Source of the DNA: a bacterium
GTDB taxonomy: Bacteria; Planctomycetota; UBA1135; UBA2386
NCBI GenBank assembly: GCA_024743115.1
Contig: JANSXC010000005.1
Coordinates: 124,001-188,000, forward strand
Length of the DNA stretch: 64,000 nucleotides
Direction: 5' to 3'
Shown: positions 33,672 through 42,759 of the stretch, one piece after another
Position numbering within the stretch: position 1 is the first letter of the stretch
How the letters are laid out: every line of letters begins with the position of its first letter
The notes under the pieces: generated by a model
What the model saw: only the letters and a program-made list of their open reading frames with translations
Database searches by the model: none
What the model was told of the DNA's origin: nothing
Translations under genes and position numbers: made by a program

Positions 33672-34226
33672 CCAGGCCGAACGCAGCCGACTCGCCAGCC
33701 GCCGCCAACGCATCTCGGCGGCCTCGGGGGTCACACCGAGCAGCCGGGCGACCTCCGCGTGCGGCAGTTCTTCGATGCCGCGATAGATCAGGAGACTGCG
33801 TTCCTCGTCCGGCAGTTCGCGACATGCGGCGATGAGGTTCGCCGTCTGCTCGCGCCGCGCGACCTCGCCGAGTACCGACGTGACCTCGGCCGGCAGGCCG
33901 TCGAGATCCAAGGCCCCCGGCTCCCGCTCGCGCCGCCGAACGTTCAGATGGCGCAGCGTTTCGGCGAGCGTCTTCGCGGCGATACCGAACAGCCACGCCC
34001 GAAACGCTGCGACCGAACGATCGAAGCGCGGCATGGCCCGAACCGAGCGCAGCCAGATCTCCTGCATCAGGTCTTCGGGGTCGATCCGGACCTGCAAGGG
34101 CGGCGGGATCCGCAGCGCGCACCAGACGAACAGCTTCGGCGCCACCCGGGCGTAGAGGGCGCGGAACGCCTCACGCCGACCGCTCGCGAAATCGCGCACG
34201 AGCGTGGTTGTGGAGGGATCGGTCAT
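33645..34226 (-). CDS. ECF-type RNA polymerase sigma factor
   Basis: A 193-residue sigma factor. Region 2 has IDPEDLMQEIWLRSVRAMPRF and FRAWLFGIAAKTLAETLR; region 4 has ELPHAEVARLLGVTPEAAEM with a basic C-terminus. The ATG at 34226 is chosen because upstream in-frame sequence (to 34637) has no family similarity. No anti-sigma gene is adjacent. Convergent overlap with the TPR kinase suggests that phosphorylation could regulate it, as reported for other planctomycetal kinase-linked ECF groups (inference). It lies divergent from a secreted protein gene across 219 bases that could hold shared regulation. Confidence 0.88.
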   Translation of the reverse strand: MTDPSTTTLVRDFASGRREAFRALYARVAPKLFVWCALRIPPPLQVRIDPEDLMQEIWLRSVRAMPRFDRSVAAFRAWLFGIAAKTLAETLRHLNVRRREREPGALDLDGLPAEVTSVLGEVARREQTANLIAACRELPDEERSLLIYRGIEELPHAEVARLLGVTPEAAEMRWRRLASRLRSAWSAAGLDEA

Positions 34227-34445
34227 CCGGGGGCAGCTATCCTCGCTGGTAGACCGACCGTCGGCCAGCCCCGATCTCCACGGCTGACCGGCATGGGCCG
34301 GAAGATCTCCCGGCACCGCGTATCCACCCCGACTTTCGTGTCGGATTCCGGACCACCAGGCAAAGAGAGTCGCAGCAGCGGGCAATCCCCCCTGGCCCCG
34401 CTGTGCTCCCGAACCACGCATTCCCCACACAATCCTCCTTCGACC

Positions 34446-35471
34446 ATGCGCATCTCCCACATCGCCTGCCTCCTGCTCTCTTCCGGCCTCGCGGCACAAA
34501 CCACGGTCACGATGACCGCTGCCACGCCCATCGCCGCGCTCACGAGCGCGGCGTCGGGCCCGACGACGTTCGAAGGCATCGGCCAGGGCACGCCGATCGG
34601 TGCCTACCCGAACAACATTCTGCTGTCGACGAACCAATCGCCCGGCGGCAGCTACCTCAGCGCCTCAACGATCATCTACCCCACGCTCGCCTACCAGGGC
34701 GGCATCGGCTTCAACTTCTTCGAGCGCGCCTACGTTCGCGGCGGCCCGAACGATCGCTCCGGCTCATCCGCGTCCGCGATGCAGAACGGTGCGACGTTCG
34801 CACCACACGCGGTGCTGGCGACGTTCTCGGCCGCGCCGGGCACAGCCGGCAACATCACCATCTCGTTCCGCAACAGCGGCGCCAGCACGGGCACGCTCGG
34901 CGCGTTCCTCGACATCGATGACGACGGCACGCGCGAGTTCGACCAGTCGGCGGCGGCGAGCTTCTCGGTGCCCTACACGTTCGACCCGACCGGCCAGGTC
35001 GTCGTGCGCGTCGGCAACGAGTGCCAGGCAACCGGTACGGGCACGAGCGCCACGAGCTACGCGTGGACCGAGGTCTGGGTCGGCTTCCGCCCGGACCTGA
35101 CCGCGACCTGCAACGTGACGAGCTACGGCCAGGGTTGTGGTGGCGTCACGGCGGTCGGTTCCGAGTCGGTCAGCAACAACGTGCGCACGCTGACGGTCGA
35201 CGGTTCGGGCTGCTACGCGAACAGCCCCGTCATCGTCGCAACGGGCTCGCAACAGCTCAGCCTGCCGCTGCTGCTCAACTGCACGCTGTTGTCGAATGCC
35301 GAGGGCGTCTCTCTGACGACCGCAGACGCGCTGGGCGACGCGAGCATCAGCTGGACGATCCCGGCGACGCTCGTCGGCAATCAGAACATCCAGCTGTTGC
35401 CGATCTCGACCGTCAACGGCGCGCTCGTCCTGTCGGCGAGTAATGGCGTCGAGTTCGACTGCTTCCTGTAG
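34446..35471 (+). CDS. Secreted protein of unknown function
   Basis: A 341-residue protein with a short signal peptide (MRISHIACLLLSSGLAAQ, cut near residue 17). The rest is Ser/Thr/Gly-rich and probably beta-structured, with FLDIDDDGTREFD (a possible Ca-binding DxDxDG-type loop). A C-terminal part has four Cys that could form disulfides (TCNVTSYGQGCGG, GSGCY, LLNCTLL). No catalytic motif is visible. Upstream in-frame sequence from 33759 is antisense to the sigma gene and is rejected. No clear Shine-Dalgarno sequence precedes the ATG. Confidence 0.78.
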   Translation: MRISHIACLLLSSGLAAQTTVTMTAATPIAALTSAASGPTTFEGIGQGTPIGAYPNNILLSTNQSPGGSYLSASTIIYPTLAYQGGIGFNFFERAYVRGGPNDRSGSSASAMQNGATFAPHAVLATFSAAPGTAGNITISFRNSGASTGTLGAFLDIDDDGTREFDQSAAASFSVPYTFDPTGQVVVRVGNECQATGTGTSATSYAWTEVWVGFRPDLTATCNVTSYGQGCGGVTAVGSESVSNNVRTLTVDGSGCYANSPVIVATGSQQLSLPLLLNCTLLSNAEGVSLTTADALGDASISWTIPATLVGNQNIQLLPISTVNGALVLSASNGVEFDCFL

Positions 35472-35492
35472 CGCCGCGGACCGACGGCGCGC

Positions 35493-36086
35493 TCACAGCA
35501 TCGCGCGCCGCGCCCGCCAGCCCTCGAGCACGAGGTCGTCCTGCAGCTCCCACTCATAGTGCCAGCTGCGGGCGCACGGCGACCCGCAGTCGTCAACAGA
35601 ATGCAGCTGCACGAGTTCGAGCGCCGCGATCACGCAATCGACCTGCTCACGGTCGTAGTTCGCGAAGAACGTCGAACCATGCCACCACGGCAGCGCCGGG
35701 TCATGCGACCCGAGCGGCGGCATCGCCTCACGCAGCTGCCAGAGAATCCCGTCGAAGATCTCGTGCTCGCGATCGTGCTCGAACCCCGCGAGCAGGAACG
35801 CCGGCAGGTAGTAGTTCAGCAGGTGCGGCGGTCGTTCGAGCGCGAAGCCGATCGGCGGACTGATGTCGTAACCGAGCGTGCCGAGATGACGCGGCTCGAC
35901 CGCGGGCCAGGGTCGATCGATGAAGCCTTCGTACTCGTCGCGTTCACCACAAGGGTCGAGCCCGAGGTTCGGTGGGTACGGCGGCACAGGGTCCGTGGGA
36001 AACGCTTGCAGCACCCTGGCACGCAGCAGGGGCACGGCTGACAGGCGCTCGCCGCCAGAACCGGGTTTCGGTGAATCGTCGGTCAT
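35493..36086 (-). CDS. Conserved-type hypothetical protein, DUF6714-like
   Basis: A 197-residue soluble protein with a Pro-rich N-terminal part (PTDPVPPYPPNLGLDPCGE) and a central block LLNYYLPAFLLAGFEHDRE. This block resembles the YYLPAYL segment of DUF6714-type proteins, which are often annotated as small immunity-like or hypothetical proteins; the resemblance is tentative. Two Cys (DDCGSPCA) lie near the end. It converges on the secreted gene (21-base gap). The ATG at 36086 is used because sequence further upstream lacks coding character. The 109 bases upstream contain only a 6-base-pair hairpin at 36147-36160. Confidence 0.6.
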   Translation of the reverse strand: MTDDSPKPGSGGERLSAVPLLRARVLQAFPTDPVPPYPPNLGLDPCGERDEYEGFIDRPWPAVEPRHLGTLGYDISPPIGFALERPPHLLNYYLPAFLLAGFEHDREHEIFDGILWQLREAMPPLGSHDPALPWWHGSTFFANYDREQVDCVIAALELVQLHSVDDCGSPCARSWHYEWELQDDLVLEGWRARRAML

Positions 36087-36195
36087 GATCGAACCGAACC
36101 GAACGTTACCAGTTCTCTGCACTCCGTACGTGGAGCATCCCGACGACCGCACGAGTGCGGGCGCCGGGTGAGAGTCCCCCGAGTATCGGGTTAGC

Positions 36196-36846
36196 TCAGG
36201 CCAGGTTCTGGAGGTTGAACGCGGCGTCCTGGTCTTCGGGATCGATCGCGATCGCCTGCTCGAAGCACGCACGGGCCTCGGCCGGCTTCTGCATCTGCCA
36301 GAGGCAGACGCCGCGGTTGTTCCAGGTCTGCGCGTCGCCGGCCTCGATCGCCAGCGAGCGGCCGAAGCAGTTCTCGGCCTCTGCGAAGTTCTCCTGACCG
36401 AACAAGACCATGCCGAGGTTGAACCAACCTTCCGCGTTGTTCGGATCGATGGTCAGCGCCTTGTTGAACGACTCGATCGCGCCCGCGTCGTTGCCGACGA
36501 GGTAGCGGATGAAGCCAGCCTGCAGCTGGTACTCGTTCTCGTCCGGCGCGAACGTCGCCGAAGCCTCGATGTGCGGCAGAGCACTCTCGTAGGCGCCCTG
36601 CGACAGGTAGGCCTCGCCGGCCGTGCGGTGGATCTCCGCGAGCTTCACACCGAGCTCGCCGAGGCTCTGGCAGATCAGCTCCTTGTTCTGATCCGGCTCG
36701 ACGACGAGCGGTGGCACGGGGCCATCGCGCAGGTCGCTGATGCGGGTCGGAATGCCCTGGAAGCCACTCTTGGTCGGGCTCGCAGGCGGGGTCGCCGTCG
36801 GGATCGCCGATGGGGTCGGCGCGGGATTCGGAATCGTCTGGGTCAT
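36196..36846 (-). CDS. TPR-repeat protein
   Basis: A 216-residue protein with a Pro/Thr-rich N-terminal 45 residues and then consecutive TPR motifs: IHRTAGEAYLSQGAYESALP, GDAQTWNNRGVCLWQMQKPA and NNAEGWFNLGMVLFGQENFA are the clearest. It would act as a protein-interaction scaffold in the cytoplasm. The ATG at 36846 has AAGGAG 6 bases upstream; the TTG two codons earlier is less likely. It lies 31 bases after the glycosyltransferase gene and is probably co-transcribed with it. Confidence 0.85.
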   Translation of the reverse strand: MTQTIPNPAPTPSAIPTATPPASPTKSGFQGIPTRISDLRDGPVPPLVVEPDQNKELICQSLGELGVKLAEIHRTAGEAYLSQGAYESALPHIEASATFAPDENEYQLQAGFIRYLVGNDAGAIESFNKALTIDPNNAEGWFNLGMVLFGQENFAEAENCFGRSLAIEAGDAQTWNNRGVCLWQMQKPAEARACFEQAIAIDPEDQDAAFNLQNLA

Positions 36847-36877
36847 CTTCAACTCCTTCTCGGGGTAACTGCGGCCG

Positions 36878-39376
36878 CTAGATCGCGGCCAGAAAACGGT
36901 TCATCTCCGCCGCTTCGTGATCGAGCGCACGGGCCTCGAGCATCTGCACGGCATGCTCGCCCAACCGCCGCGCCTCGGCCTTCTGGCCGAGTCGATGCAG
37001 GATGAGCGTGGTCTGTTGGACGGCGCCCGGTGAGTCCGGGTGATCGCCGAGGAATCGCGTGAGCACCTGCAACGCCTGTTGCGCGTCGCCCTGCTGCAAC
37101 CAGAGGTTGGAGAGCGCCAGGTACGCCACCTCGTAGTCCGGCTGAAGCGCGATCGCCTGGTCGAGCAGCTGGCGCGCCCGGTCGAACTCACCACGCGAGA
37201 GCCAGGCCTGAGCGATACCGGTCAGGGACACGTAGCTCGTGATGCCTTCCTGAATCGGCACGACGAGCACCTGGTCGCGGTACGACAGGCAACGCCGGTA
37301 GTGCGTGATCGCATCCTCCGCGCGCCCCTCGCTGAGCGCGAGACTCGCCGACAGGTAGAACAGGTTGGGCGTCGGCATGAACCGGCGCAACGCGACGTCG
37401 AGGATCTCGCGCGCCCGCGAGACGTCGCCGAAACGGGCGGTCTCGAGCGCACATAGCGCCGCGACCTCGCCGGCGTATGGCAGTTCGCGCGGCAACCCGG
37501 GCGGGCCGTCGAGGATCAGCTCGAGGCAACGTTCCAGCAGCACGCGCGCGTCTTCGCCACGACCGGGAACGCGCCGCAAGAAATCGCCGTACTTGTAGTG
37601 CGTGTAGATGTCGTCGGGCGCCCGCTCCATCTGCTTCTGGAACAGTCGCTCGTTACGTTCGTTCTTGCCGCGTGAATCCATCACGTCGTCGGCATAGCCG
37701 TAGTGCTCGACCTCGATGTCGGCCTGGCTCAGGATGAGCCCGTACTTCGCCGCCTCGCGCTGCAGACTCGGGGTGACCTGCTCGTGGATGACGTTCTCGT
37801 ACTCCAGCCCTGGCAGGTTGCGGAACAGGCGCACCATCATCACACCGAGCGTCTTGCCACTGCTGTAGATGTTGGTGAAGTGCATGTGGTAGCCGCTCAC
37901 CTGCGTACTCTCGACGAGTTCGCGGATGCGCTCGGGCCCGTCGGGAAGCAGGTACTCGTCGGCATCGAGCACGAGGATCCAGTCCCCCGTCGCCGCGCGT
38001 ATCGCGGTGTTACGCGGCGCCGAGAAGTCGTCCTGCCATGGCTCGTGAAGGACCTTGGCGCCGAACGACTCCGCGATCGCGACCGTGCGATCCGTTGATC
38101 CGGTATCGACGAGTACGATCTCGTCGACGGCGTCGCGCGCGCGTTCGAGGCACTCTTGCAGGAAGCGCTCCTCGTCGCGGGCGATCATGCAGAGCGATAC
38201 CCGCGGCCGCTCACCGCGCCACGGCAACCCGCTCGGCGCAGTGGACTCCGCACTCGCTCTGTCCGAGCCCGCCGATTCCGAGTCCGCTGGCGCGGCCTCG
38301 GGCTCGAGCGGCTGCCACCGCTGCACGAGCGCGTTCATTTCTGCGGCCAGCGTGCCGGGGCTCTCGGGACTCGCCGCTGGGCAGTTCCACGCACAGTCCA
38401 CGACCTGCACAGGCGGCAACTTCGCGCCGAGGCGCATCATGTACTCCTCGAGCGCGACACACGTGTTGCGCTGATGCTCGGGCAAGGGCCCGACGAGCAG
38501 CACGTCGCTGCGCGGCATCATCGCGCCCGCGAGATCGCCGGCCTGGTGCAGTTCGCCATCCCGGCCCGGCGCAACCGCTCCGATGCCGGCGCGAGCGCCG
38601 AGGGCAGCGAACAACTCCGCGGTCGGTTCTGCGCCCCCGCGCAGGAACCAGACGACGTCACCGCGCGCAACGGAAACCGCCCGGTTCCACTGCGCACATT
38701 CGCGATGAGCCTCGGAGTCGAGAACTTCCCAATCGGCTGGCAAGAACTCCCGAACCCGTGCCGCGGTCCGTTCGCGGGCCACTGGGTCGCCGCCGGCGAT
38801 CAACACCGAGCCCGCGATCGGCTTCGAACGAGTGCACGTGAGCCAAAACCGCGACGGCGGTGGCCCATCGATCCAGTCGATCGGCAACAAACCCCGGGCG
38901 AACAGATCACGCGCGAAACTGCCGTCGAGTTCCGGCATGGACGGCGGTACCGCCACGACGTCTCGAACCAGCAGACCGGCGGCCGAACAGGCCGCGAGCA
39001 CTCGCCGCAGCGGCAGGGCCTGCGACGGATCGTCGGTGCTGCCGGCTGGTTCGAACCCGCCGGGCCACCCCTCGAGCACGAGCCGGAGCATGCGGAGCGA
39101 CTGCTGGTTCTCGACGTCGAGCAGCAGCGTGCCGTCGTCCTCGAGGCGACGCGCGAGGTCCGCGAGAGCGTCCTCGATGCGACCGCGACTCTCGGTCAGC
39201 GCCTGAATCTCGACGAGGTCGAACGAACCGTCCGACGCCAGCGCCTCGGTGGCCACATACGGCAAACGCAGCGCCCGCTGCGCTGCGGGCACGAGGCTGC
39301 TCCAGGCCTTCACGGGCCCCTGGAAGCCGCATGGACCGCTGCAGGCCGGTCCCAGTTTGTCGCCGAGTTCGTGCAT
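36878..39376 (-). CDS. Multidomain glycosyltransferase with methyltransferase-like start and TPR tail
   Basis: An 832-residue protein. Residues about 50-150 look like the second half of a SAM methyltransferase (FDLVEIQALTESRGRIEDAL, RLEDDGTLLLDVENQQ) without a glycine motif I. Residues about 190-330 resemble a degenerate GT2 fold (NRAVSVARGDVVWFLRGGAE). A complete GT2 domain follows (SLCMIARDEERFLQECLE, VDTGSTDRT, LVLDADEYLLP), of the type in SunS/WaaE-like enzymes. The C-terminal 300 residues are TPR. It would transfer sugars to a protein or polysaccharide; flagellin is one candidate given the neighbourhood. The start is uncertain: ATG 39376 or TTG 39406. Confidence 0.82.
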   Translation of the reverse strand: MHELGDKLGPACSGPCGFQGPVKAWSSLVPAAQRALRLPYVATEALASDGSFDLVEIQALTESRGRIEDALADLARRLEDDGTLLLDVENQQSLRMLRLVLEGWPGGFEPAGSTDDPSQALPLRRVLAACSAAGLLVRDVVAVPPSMPELDGSFARDLFARGLLPIDWIDGPPPSRFWLTCTRSKPIAGSVLIAGGDPVARERTAARVREFLPADWEVLDSEAHRECAQWNRAVSVARGDVVWFLRGGAEPTAELFAALGARAGIGAVAPGRDGELHQAGDLAGAMMPRSDVLLVGPLPEHQRNTCVALEEYMMRLGAKLPPVQVVDCAWNCPAASPESPGTLAAEMNALVQRWQPLEPEAAPADSESAGSDRASAESTAPSGLPWRGERPRVSLCMIARDEERFLQECLERARDAVDEIVLVDTGSTDRTVAIAESFGAKVLHEPWQDDFSAPRNTAIRAATGDWILVLDADEYLLPDGPERIRELVESTQVSGYHMHFTNIYSSGKTLGVMMVRLFRNLPGLEYENVIHEQVTPSLQREAAKYGLILSQADIEVEHYGYADDVMDSRGKNERNERLFQKQMERAPDDIYTHYKYGDFLRRVPGRGEDARVLLERCLELILDGPPGLPRELPYAGEVAALCALETARFGDVSRAREILDVALRRFMPTPNLFYLSASLALSEGRAEDAITHYRRCLSYRDQVLVVPIQEGITSYVSLTGIAQAWLSRGEFDRARQLLDQAIALQPDYEVAYLALSNLWLQQGDAQQALQVLTRFLGDHPDSPGAVQQTTLILHRLGQKAEARRLGEHAVQMLEARALDHEAAEMNRFLAAI

Positions 39377-39481
39377 TCCTTTGCCAGCGCGGACGTCGCC
39401 GTCCAACGCTGCTACAGCATCGGCAGAACTGGACGGCGAACTTCAGCCGGCCATGATGTCGGAGGTTTCCCACCCCCCGAC

Positions 39482-40258
39482 ATGACCGACGCGAACCGAA
39501 TCGAGAACGAACTCAAGCGCGCGACCCGCTTCACCCGGCTCGTCCACGCAGTGTCGTGTTCTTCGACACAGGATCTCGCGCTCGCGGACGCGCTGGCAAC
39601 GCCGGGCGAAGCGCAGGACGCCGTGTTCTGGACCGATCACCAGGACCGTGGCCGCGGCCGGCAGCAGCGCGAGTGGCACGACGAGCCGGGGACGGATCTG
39701 CTCGTGACGTTCCGGGCGAGAATCCCGCGCGCCGGCACGGTCGGCCTGCCGTCCCGCATGCCGGCCGCCCTGCCGGCGGCGATCCTGCGCGCCATCGAGC
39801 CCTTCGGAAAGCACCGGCTGCGGGTCAAGTGGCCCAACGACATCTTCCACGACGGCCGCAAGCTCGCCGGCATGCTCATCGACTCGGGCGTCGCGGGTAC
39901 CGACACCTACCTCATCGGCGTCGGCATCAATTGCAACCGCGTGCGATTCCCGCCCGATCTCGAGGTGCTCGCAACCTCACTCGCGCTGATGACCGGTGAG
40001 GACACCAACCGCGGTGAACTGCTGCTCGCGCTCGCCCGCAGCCTGGATGCTGCGATGACCGCACTCGTCGACGGTCGTCACGGAGAATTGCTCGAGCTGT
40101 TTCGCGACCGACTCGATCTACTGGGCCGAGAGGTCGAGGTCACGGCCAACGCCACCGAACGCGGCGTGCTCACCGCGATCGACTTCGACCGCCTGCAGCT
40201 CGACGGCGACCGCGTGCTGCCACTCGGGTTCGTGCGCGGCATTCGCGCGGCGGACTGA
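39482..40258 (+). CDS. birA: Biotin--[acetyl-CoA-carboxylase] ligase
   Basis: A 258-residue biotin protein ligase that activates biotin to biotinyl-AMP and attaches it to carboxyl-carrier proteins. Motifs are DHQDRGRGRQQREW (the biotinyl-AMP loop), RVKWPNDIF and LIGVGINCN; a small SH3-like C-terminal domain follows (REVEVTANATERGVLTAIDF). It lacks the N-terminal helix-turn-helix, so it is the monofunctional type without repressor activity. The long in-frame extension to 38156 runs antisense through the glycosyltransferase gene and is not part of it. Confidence 0.94.
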   Translation: MTDANRIENELKRATRFTRLVHAVSCSSTQDLALADALATPGEAQDAVFWTDHQDRGRGRQQREWHDEPGTDLLVTFRARIPRAGTVGLPSRMPAALPAAILRAIEPFGKHRLRVKWPNDIFHDGRKLAGMLIDSGVAGTDTYLIGVGINCNRVRFPPDLEVLATSLALMTGEDTNRGELLLALARSLDAAMTALVDGRHGELLELFRDRLDLLGREVEVTANATERGVLTAIDFDRLQLDGDRVLPLGFVRGIRAAD

Positions 40259-40281
40259 TCCGGTCGCTCGGCCGGTCACGG

Positions 40282-40884
40282 TCAGTCCGGCGCGGGGATG
40301 GCATGGATCCCGAGAGGCTCGAGCGCGGTCACAGCGGCAGCCCGCACCGAGTCGCGCACGGCCAGAAGAACGAACTCGCCGTCGAGGCTCACGGGCTGCC
40401 CCAGCGCGAACAACGAGTAGTCCGCCATCCGGTTTGCGATGCTGCACGCATCAGTCGCAGCCAGTAGTAGCCGGAATGCAGCAACACCACATCGGGCCGC
40501 ACTCGTCGACCGTATTGGCCAGGTCGATGCGACCCCATCGCGGCACGCGCTCTCCCCGTCGCGCAATCGTCGCGTCGCACAAAACCCAGGAAGCCGTGAA
40601 ACCGCGTGGCCGGCATCTCGAAGCTGATTCGACCAATCGCACTCGTCGAACCGCGGCCGCTTCGCTGTGACGCTGGTCGGGGAGAACTGACCGTAGTAGG
40701 CATAGCGCGCCAGCGTGATCAGACCGATCGCGATCGCCCACGAGACACATCGTCGCGCTTCGCCGGCCGCATCAGCCTTGCGACGAAACCGGCCCGGCCG
40801 GCCGGAGTTTGCCCTTCCGCCGACGCTCGAACTTGGCGAACGGCATCTCAAAGCCCCCCGAGAAGTGCGGGTAGCGCGCACCAT
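40282..40884 (-). pseudogene. Probable decayed membrane glycosyltransferase-like gene
   Basis: No single frame makes a convincing protein here, but fragments in different minus-strand frames look like pieces of one gene. AIAIGLITLARYAYYGQFSP resembles the last membrane helix and loop of large planctomycetal mannosyltransferase-like proteins. PDVVLLHSGYYWLRLMRA lies in a second frame. DYSLFALGQPVSLDGEFVLL is again in the first frame. The intervening sequence is Arg/Ser-rich frame noise. Gene-sized, frame-shifted remains are the simplest reading; chance ORFs in GC-rich DNA are the alternative. Confidence 0.4.
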
Positions 40885-40978
40885 CCACGAGCTTCTCCGC
40901 CCGAGTTAGAAAGAATCGGATCATGAACCGTGTCATGCTGCACGGTCGCGGATCCAGCCAGCTGCGGGCTCTGCGCGC

Positions 40979-41779
40979 TCAGCCGACGTGGCGTAGTTCG
41001 CAGACGGCGTCGAGCAGGCGGCGCTCGAACTGCACGATCCGCGTCGGGGGCGGGCCGCCGAGCAGCCGCGCGATCATGACCTGGTCCGGCGCTTCGGGAA
41101 CGATGATCGGGTAACCCTTGAGCAGCAGCCAGTGCGTCATCAGTAGCCACCCCATGACGACATTGAAGTCCGGGAACGGTGCGATGCGCGCAAACCGCCA
41201 CATGATGCGGAAGCCCTGGCGCACGGGATGATTCGCCCCGAAGAGCATCGGGTTGTCGCGGTAGTAGTGCCGTTCGTCGAACGTATCGAGCAGGTAGCGC
41301 AGCTGATCGGGCGCCGGATAGTTGACGTAGAGCACCGAGTCCCACGGCGCGCCGCGGCGGATGTCGTTGTTGCGGAATCGCGGCAGCTCGGTCGTCATGA
41401 GCTTCCAGAGCTCGACGGCGAACCAGCCATCGGGCGCATTGCCGGCCGCGGCCTGGTCGCGCAGCATTCGAAGCGCGGCCGCGAGCCCCTTGATCATCCG
41501 GAACTCCTGGTTGACCGGCGCCAAACGGCTCGGGCGGTCGGCCAGCACGGCGCGGGCGTCATCGTCGTCGACGACGAAACCACGCAACCGCAGCAGCGCG
41601 CTGATGAACGCCGCATCAGAACGCGCCGGGCGACGCAGTCGATCAAACACGCGCTGGGCGTTCGCGATCGGCTCGTTGGACTGACTGCCGTCGGCGAGTC
41701 GGGTCGCGAGTTCGACATCGACGCGCTCGAGCAGGGTCGGCCCCTGCTGGCCTTCCGGGTTGACGCGGTTCTTCTTCAT
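40979..41779 (-). CDS. Fic-fold-like protein lacking the catalytic motif
   Basis: A 266-residue soluble, mostly helical protein. The segment IAPFPDFNVVMGWLLM followed by LLLKGYPIIVP sits where Fic AMP-transferases carry H-P-F-x-D-G-N-G-R and the following helix with GYP. The spacing and hydrophobic positions match, but the catalytic His is Ala and the GNGR is replaced. Upstream HPVRQGFRIMWRFA also suits the Fic core. If the fold assignment is right, it is a catalytically dead or altered-activity member. It precedes no obvious toxin or antitoxin partner; the neighbour 12 bases upstream is the D-amino-acid oxidase gene. Confidence 0.6.
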   Translation of the reverse strand: MKKNRVNPEGQQGPTLLERVDVELATRLADGSQSNEPIANAQRVFDRLRRPARSDAAFISALLRLRGFVVDDDDARAVLADRPSRLAPVNQEFRMIKGLAAALRMLRDQAAAGNAPDGWFAVELWKLMTTELPRFRNNDIRRGAPWDSVLYVNYPAPDQLRYLLDTFDERHYYRDNPMLFGANHPVRQGFRIMWRFARIAPFPDFNVVMGWLLMTHWLLLKGYPIIVPEAPDQVMIARLLGGPPPTRIVQFERRLLDAVCELRHVG

Positions 41780-41791
41780 CCGTGAAGAAGC

Positions 41792-42742
41792 CTACTCGAC
41801 GTTTTCGAGCCGGGTCGCGAGTTCGCGAGCACACCCCCATGCCAACGTGAATCCCGAGCCACCGTGACCGTAGTTGTGCAGCAATCGCGACTCGTCCGGA
41901 TCGACCTCGAGGCGCACCGTCGAACGATACGGTCGCAGGCCGACGGCCTCGGAGATCATCGACAGCCCGGCAACGGCGGGCACGCGACGAGCGCAGGCCC
42001 GCCGAATGCGTTCTCGGTCGACCGGAGCGACCGCCAGCGCATCCCTGGCAGAGTGATCTCGTGTCGCGGTACCGCCGAGAACGACGTCCCCACTGCGCGG
42101 CATCACGTAGATCGGTTGCGATGCGTCGGTGTCGTCGATGATGCCGAACGGCAAGTCGGCGCCGGCAACCCGCACGACCTGCCCGCGCACCGCCTCGAGC
42201 TCCGTGTCGCCGCAGAGATCGCGCGCTCCGAGACCCGTGCAGTTGACGACCCGTTCTGCAATCGCGAGCGGCTCGGTCCAGTCGTGAACTTCGCGCTCGA
42301 CGATACGACCGTCGCGCTCGCGAACCTGCCGCTCGAGCCATGGCAGGTAGCGCGCCGGCTCACAGAGTGGCACTTCGACCTGCCACGCCGACCGCAAATC
42401 GTCACCGAACGGCGTAGGGTCGACGGCTGTTGCGCGCGCCCCTGCCGGCAGCCAGTCGGGCGCGGCCATCTCCGAACCAAACAGCTCGACGACCGGAAGC
42501 ATCGCCACTCCGGCATCGACCTCGTCGACGAGCGCCACGAGCCGGCCGTACGTCACATGGCTCCAGCCGAGAACCCGCTCCCGCGGCTCTGCCAGATACG
42601 GGTACCACACCGCCGCGGCAACTCCGGACACGGTCGCAATACCTGGCTCGCGTCGCCAGATCGTGACGTCGTGACCCCGCCCGAGCAGCTCAACGGCGGC
42701 CGTGAGGCCGATCACCCCGCCACCGACGACGACGATCTGCAT
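41792..42742 (-). CDS. D-amino-acid oxidase family FAD enzyme
   Basis: A 316-residue flavoenzyme of the DAAO family, oxidatively deaminating D-amino acids. The N-terminal FAD motif is VVVGGGVIGLTAAVELLGRG. Internal blocks are AVWYPYLAEPRERVLGW, VVNCTGLGARDL and GQVVRVAG. The C-terminal substrate and flavin blocks are GLRPYRSTVRLEVD and NYGHGGSGFTLAWGCA. Length is typical. It lies 17 bases after nadE, same strand, and 12 bases before the Fic-like gene, so these may be one transcript. Confidence 0.93.
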   Translation of the reverse strand: MQIVVVGGGVIGLTAAVELLGRGHDVTIWRREPGIATVSGVAAAVWYPYLAEPRERVLGWSHVTYGRLVALVDEVDAGVAMLPVVELFGSEMAAPDWLPAGARATAVDPTPFGDDLRSAWQVEVPLCEPARYLPWLERQVRERDGRIVEREVHDWTEPLAIAERVVNCTGLGARDLCGDTELEAVRGQVVRVAGADLPFGIIDDTDASQPIYVMPRSGDVVLGGTATRDHSARDALAVAPVDRERIRRACARRVPAVAGLSMISEAVGLRPYRSTVRLEVDPDESRLLHNYGHGGSGFTLAWGCARELATRLENVE

Positions 42743-42759
42743 GACTGGGCCTGGGGACG

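Noticed and set aside
36185-36200. tRNA-like A-box sequence GGGTTAGCTCAGG
   Set aside because: No cloverleaf or T-loop can be formed around it and it runs into the TPR gene stop codon.
42401-42608. Various 60-100 codon ORFs in coding regions throughout
   Set aside because: They are frame shadows in GC-rich DNA, without start signals or protein-like composition.
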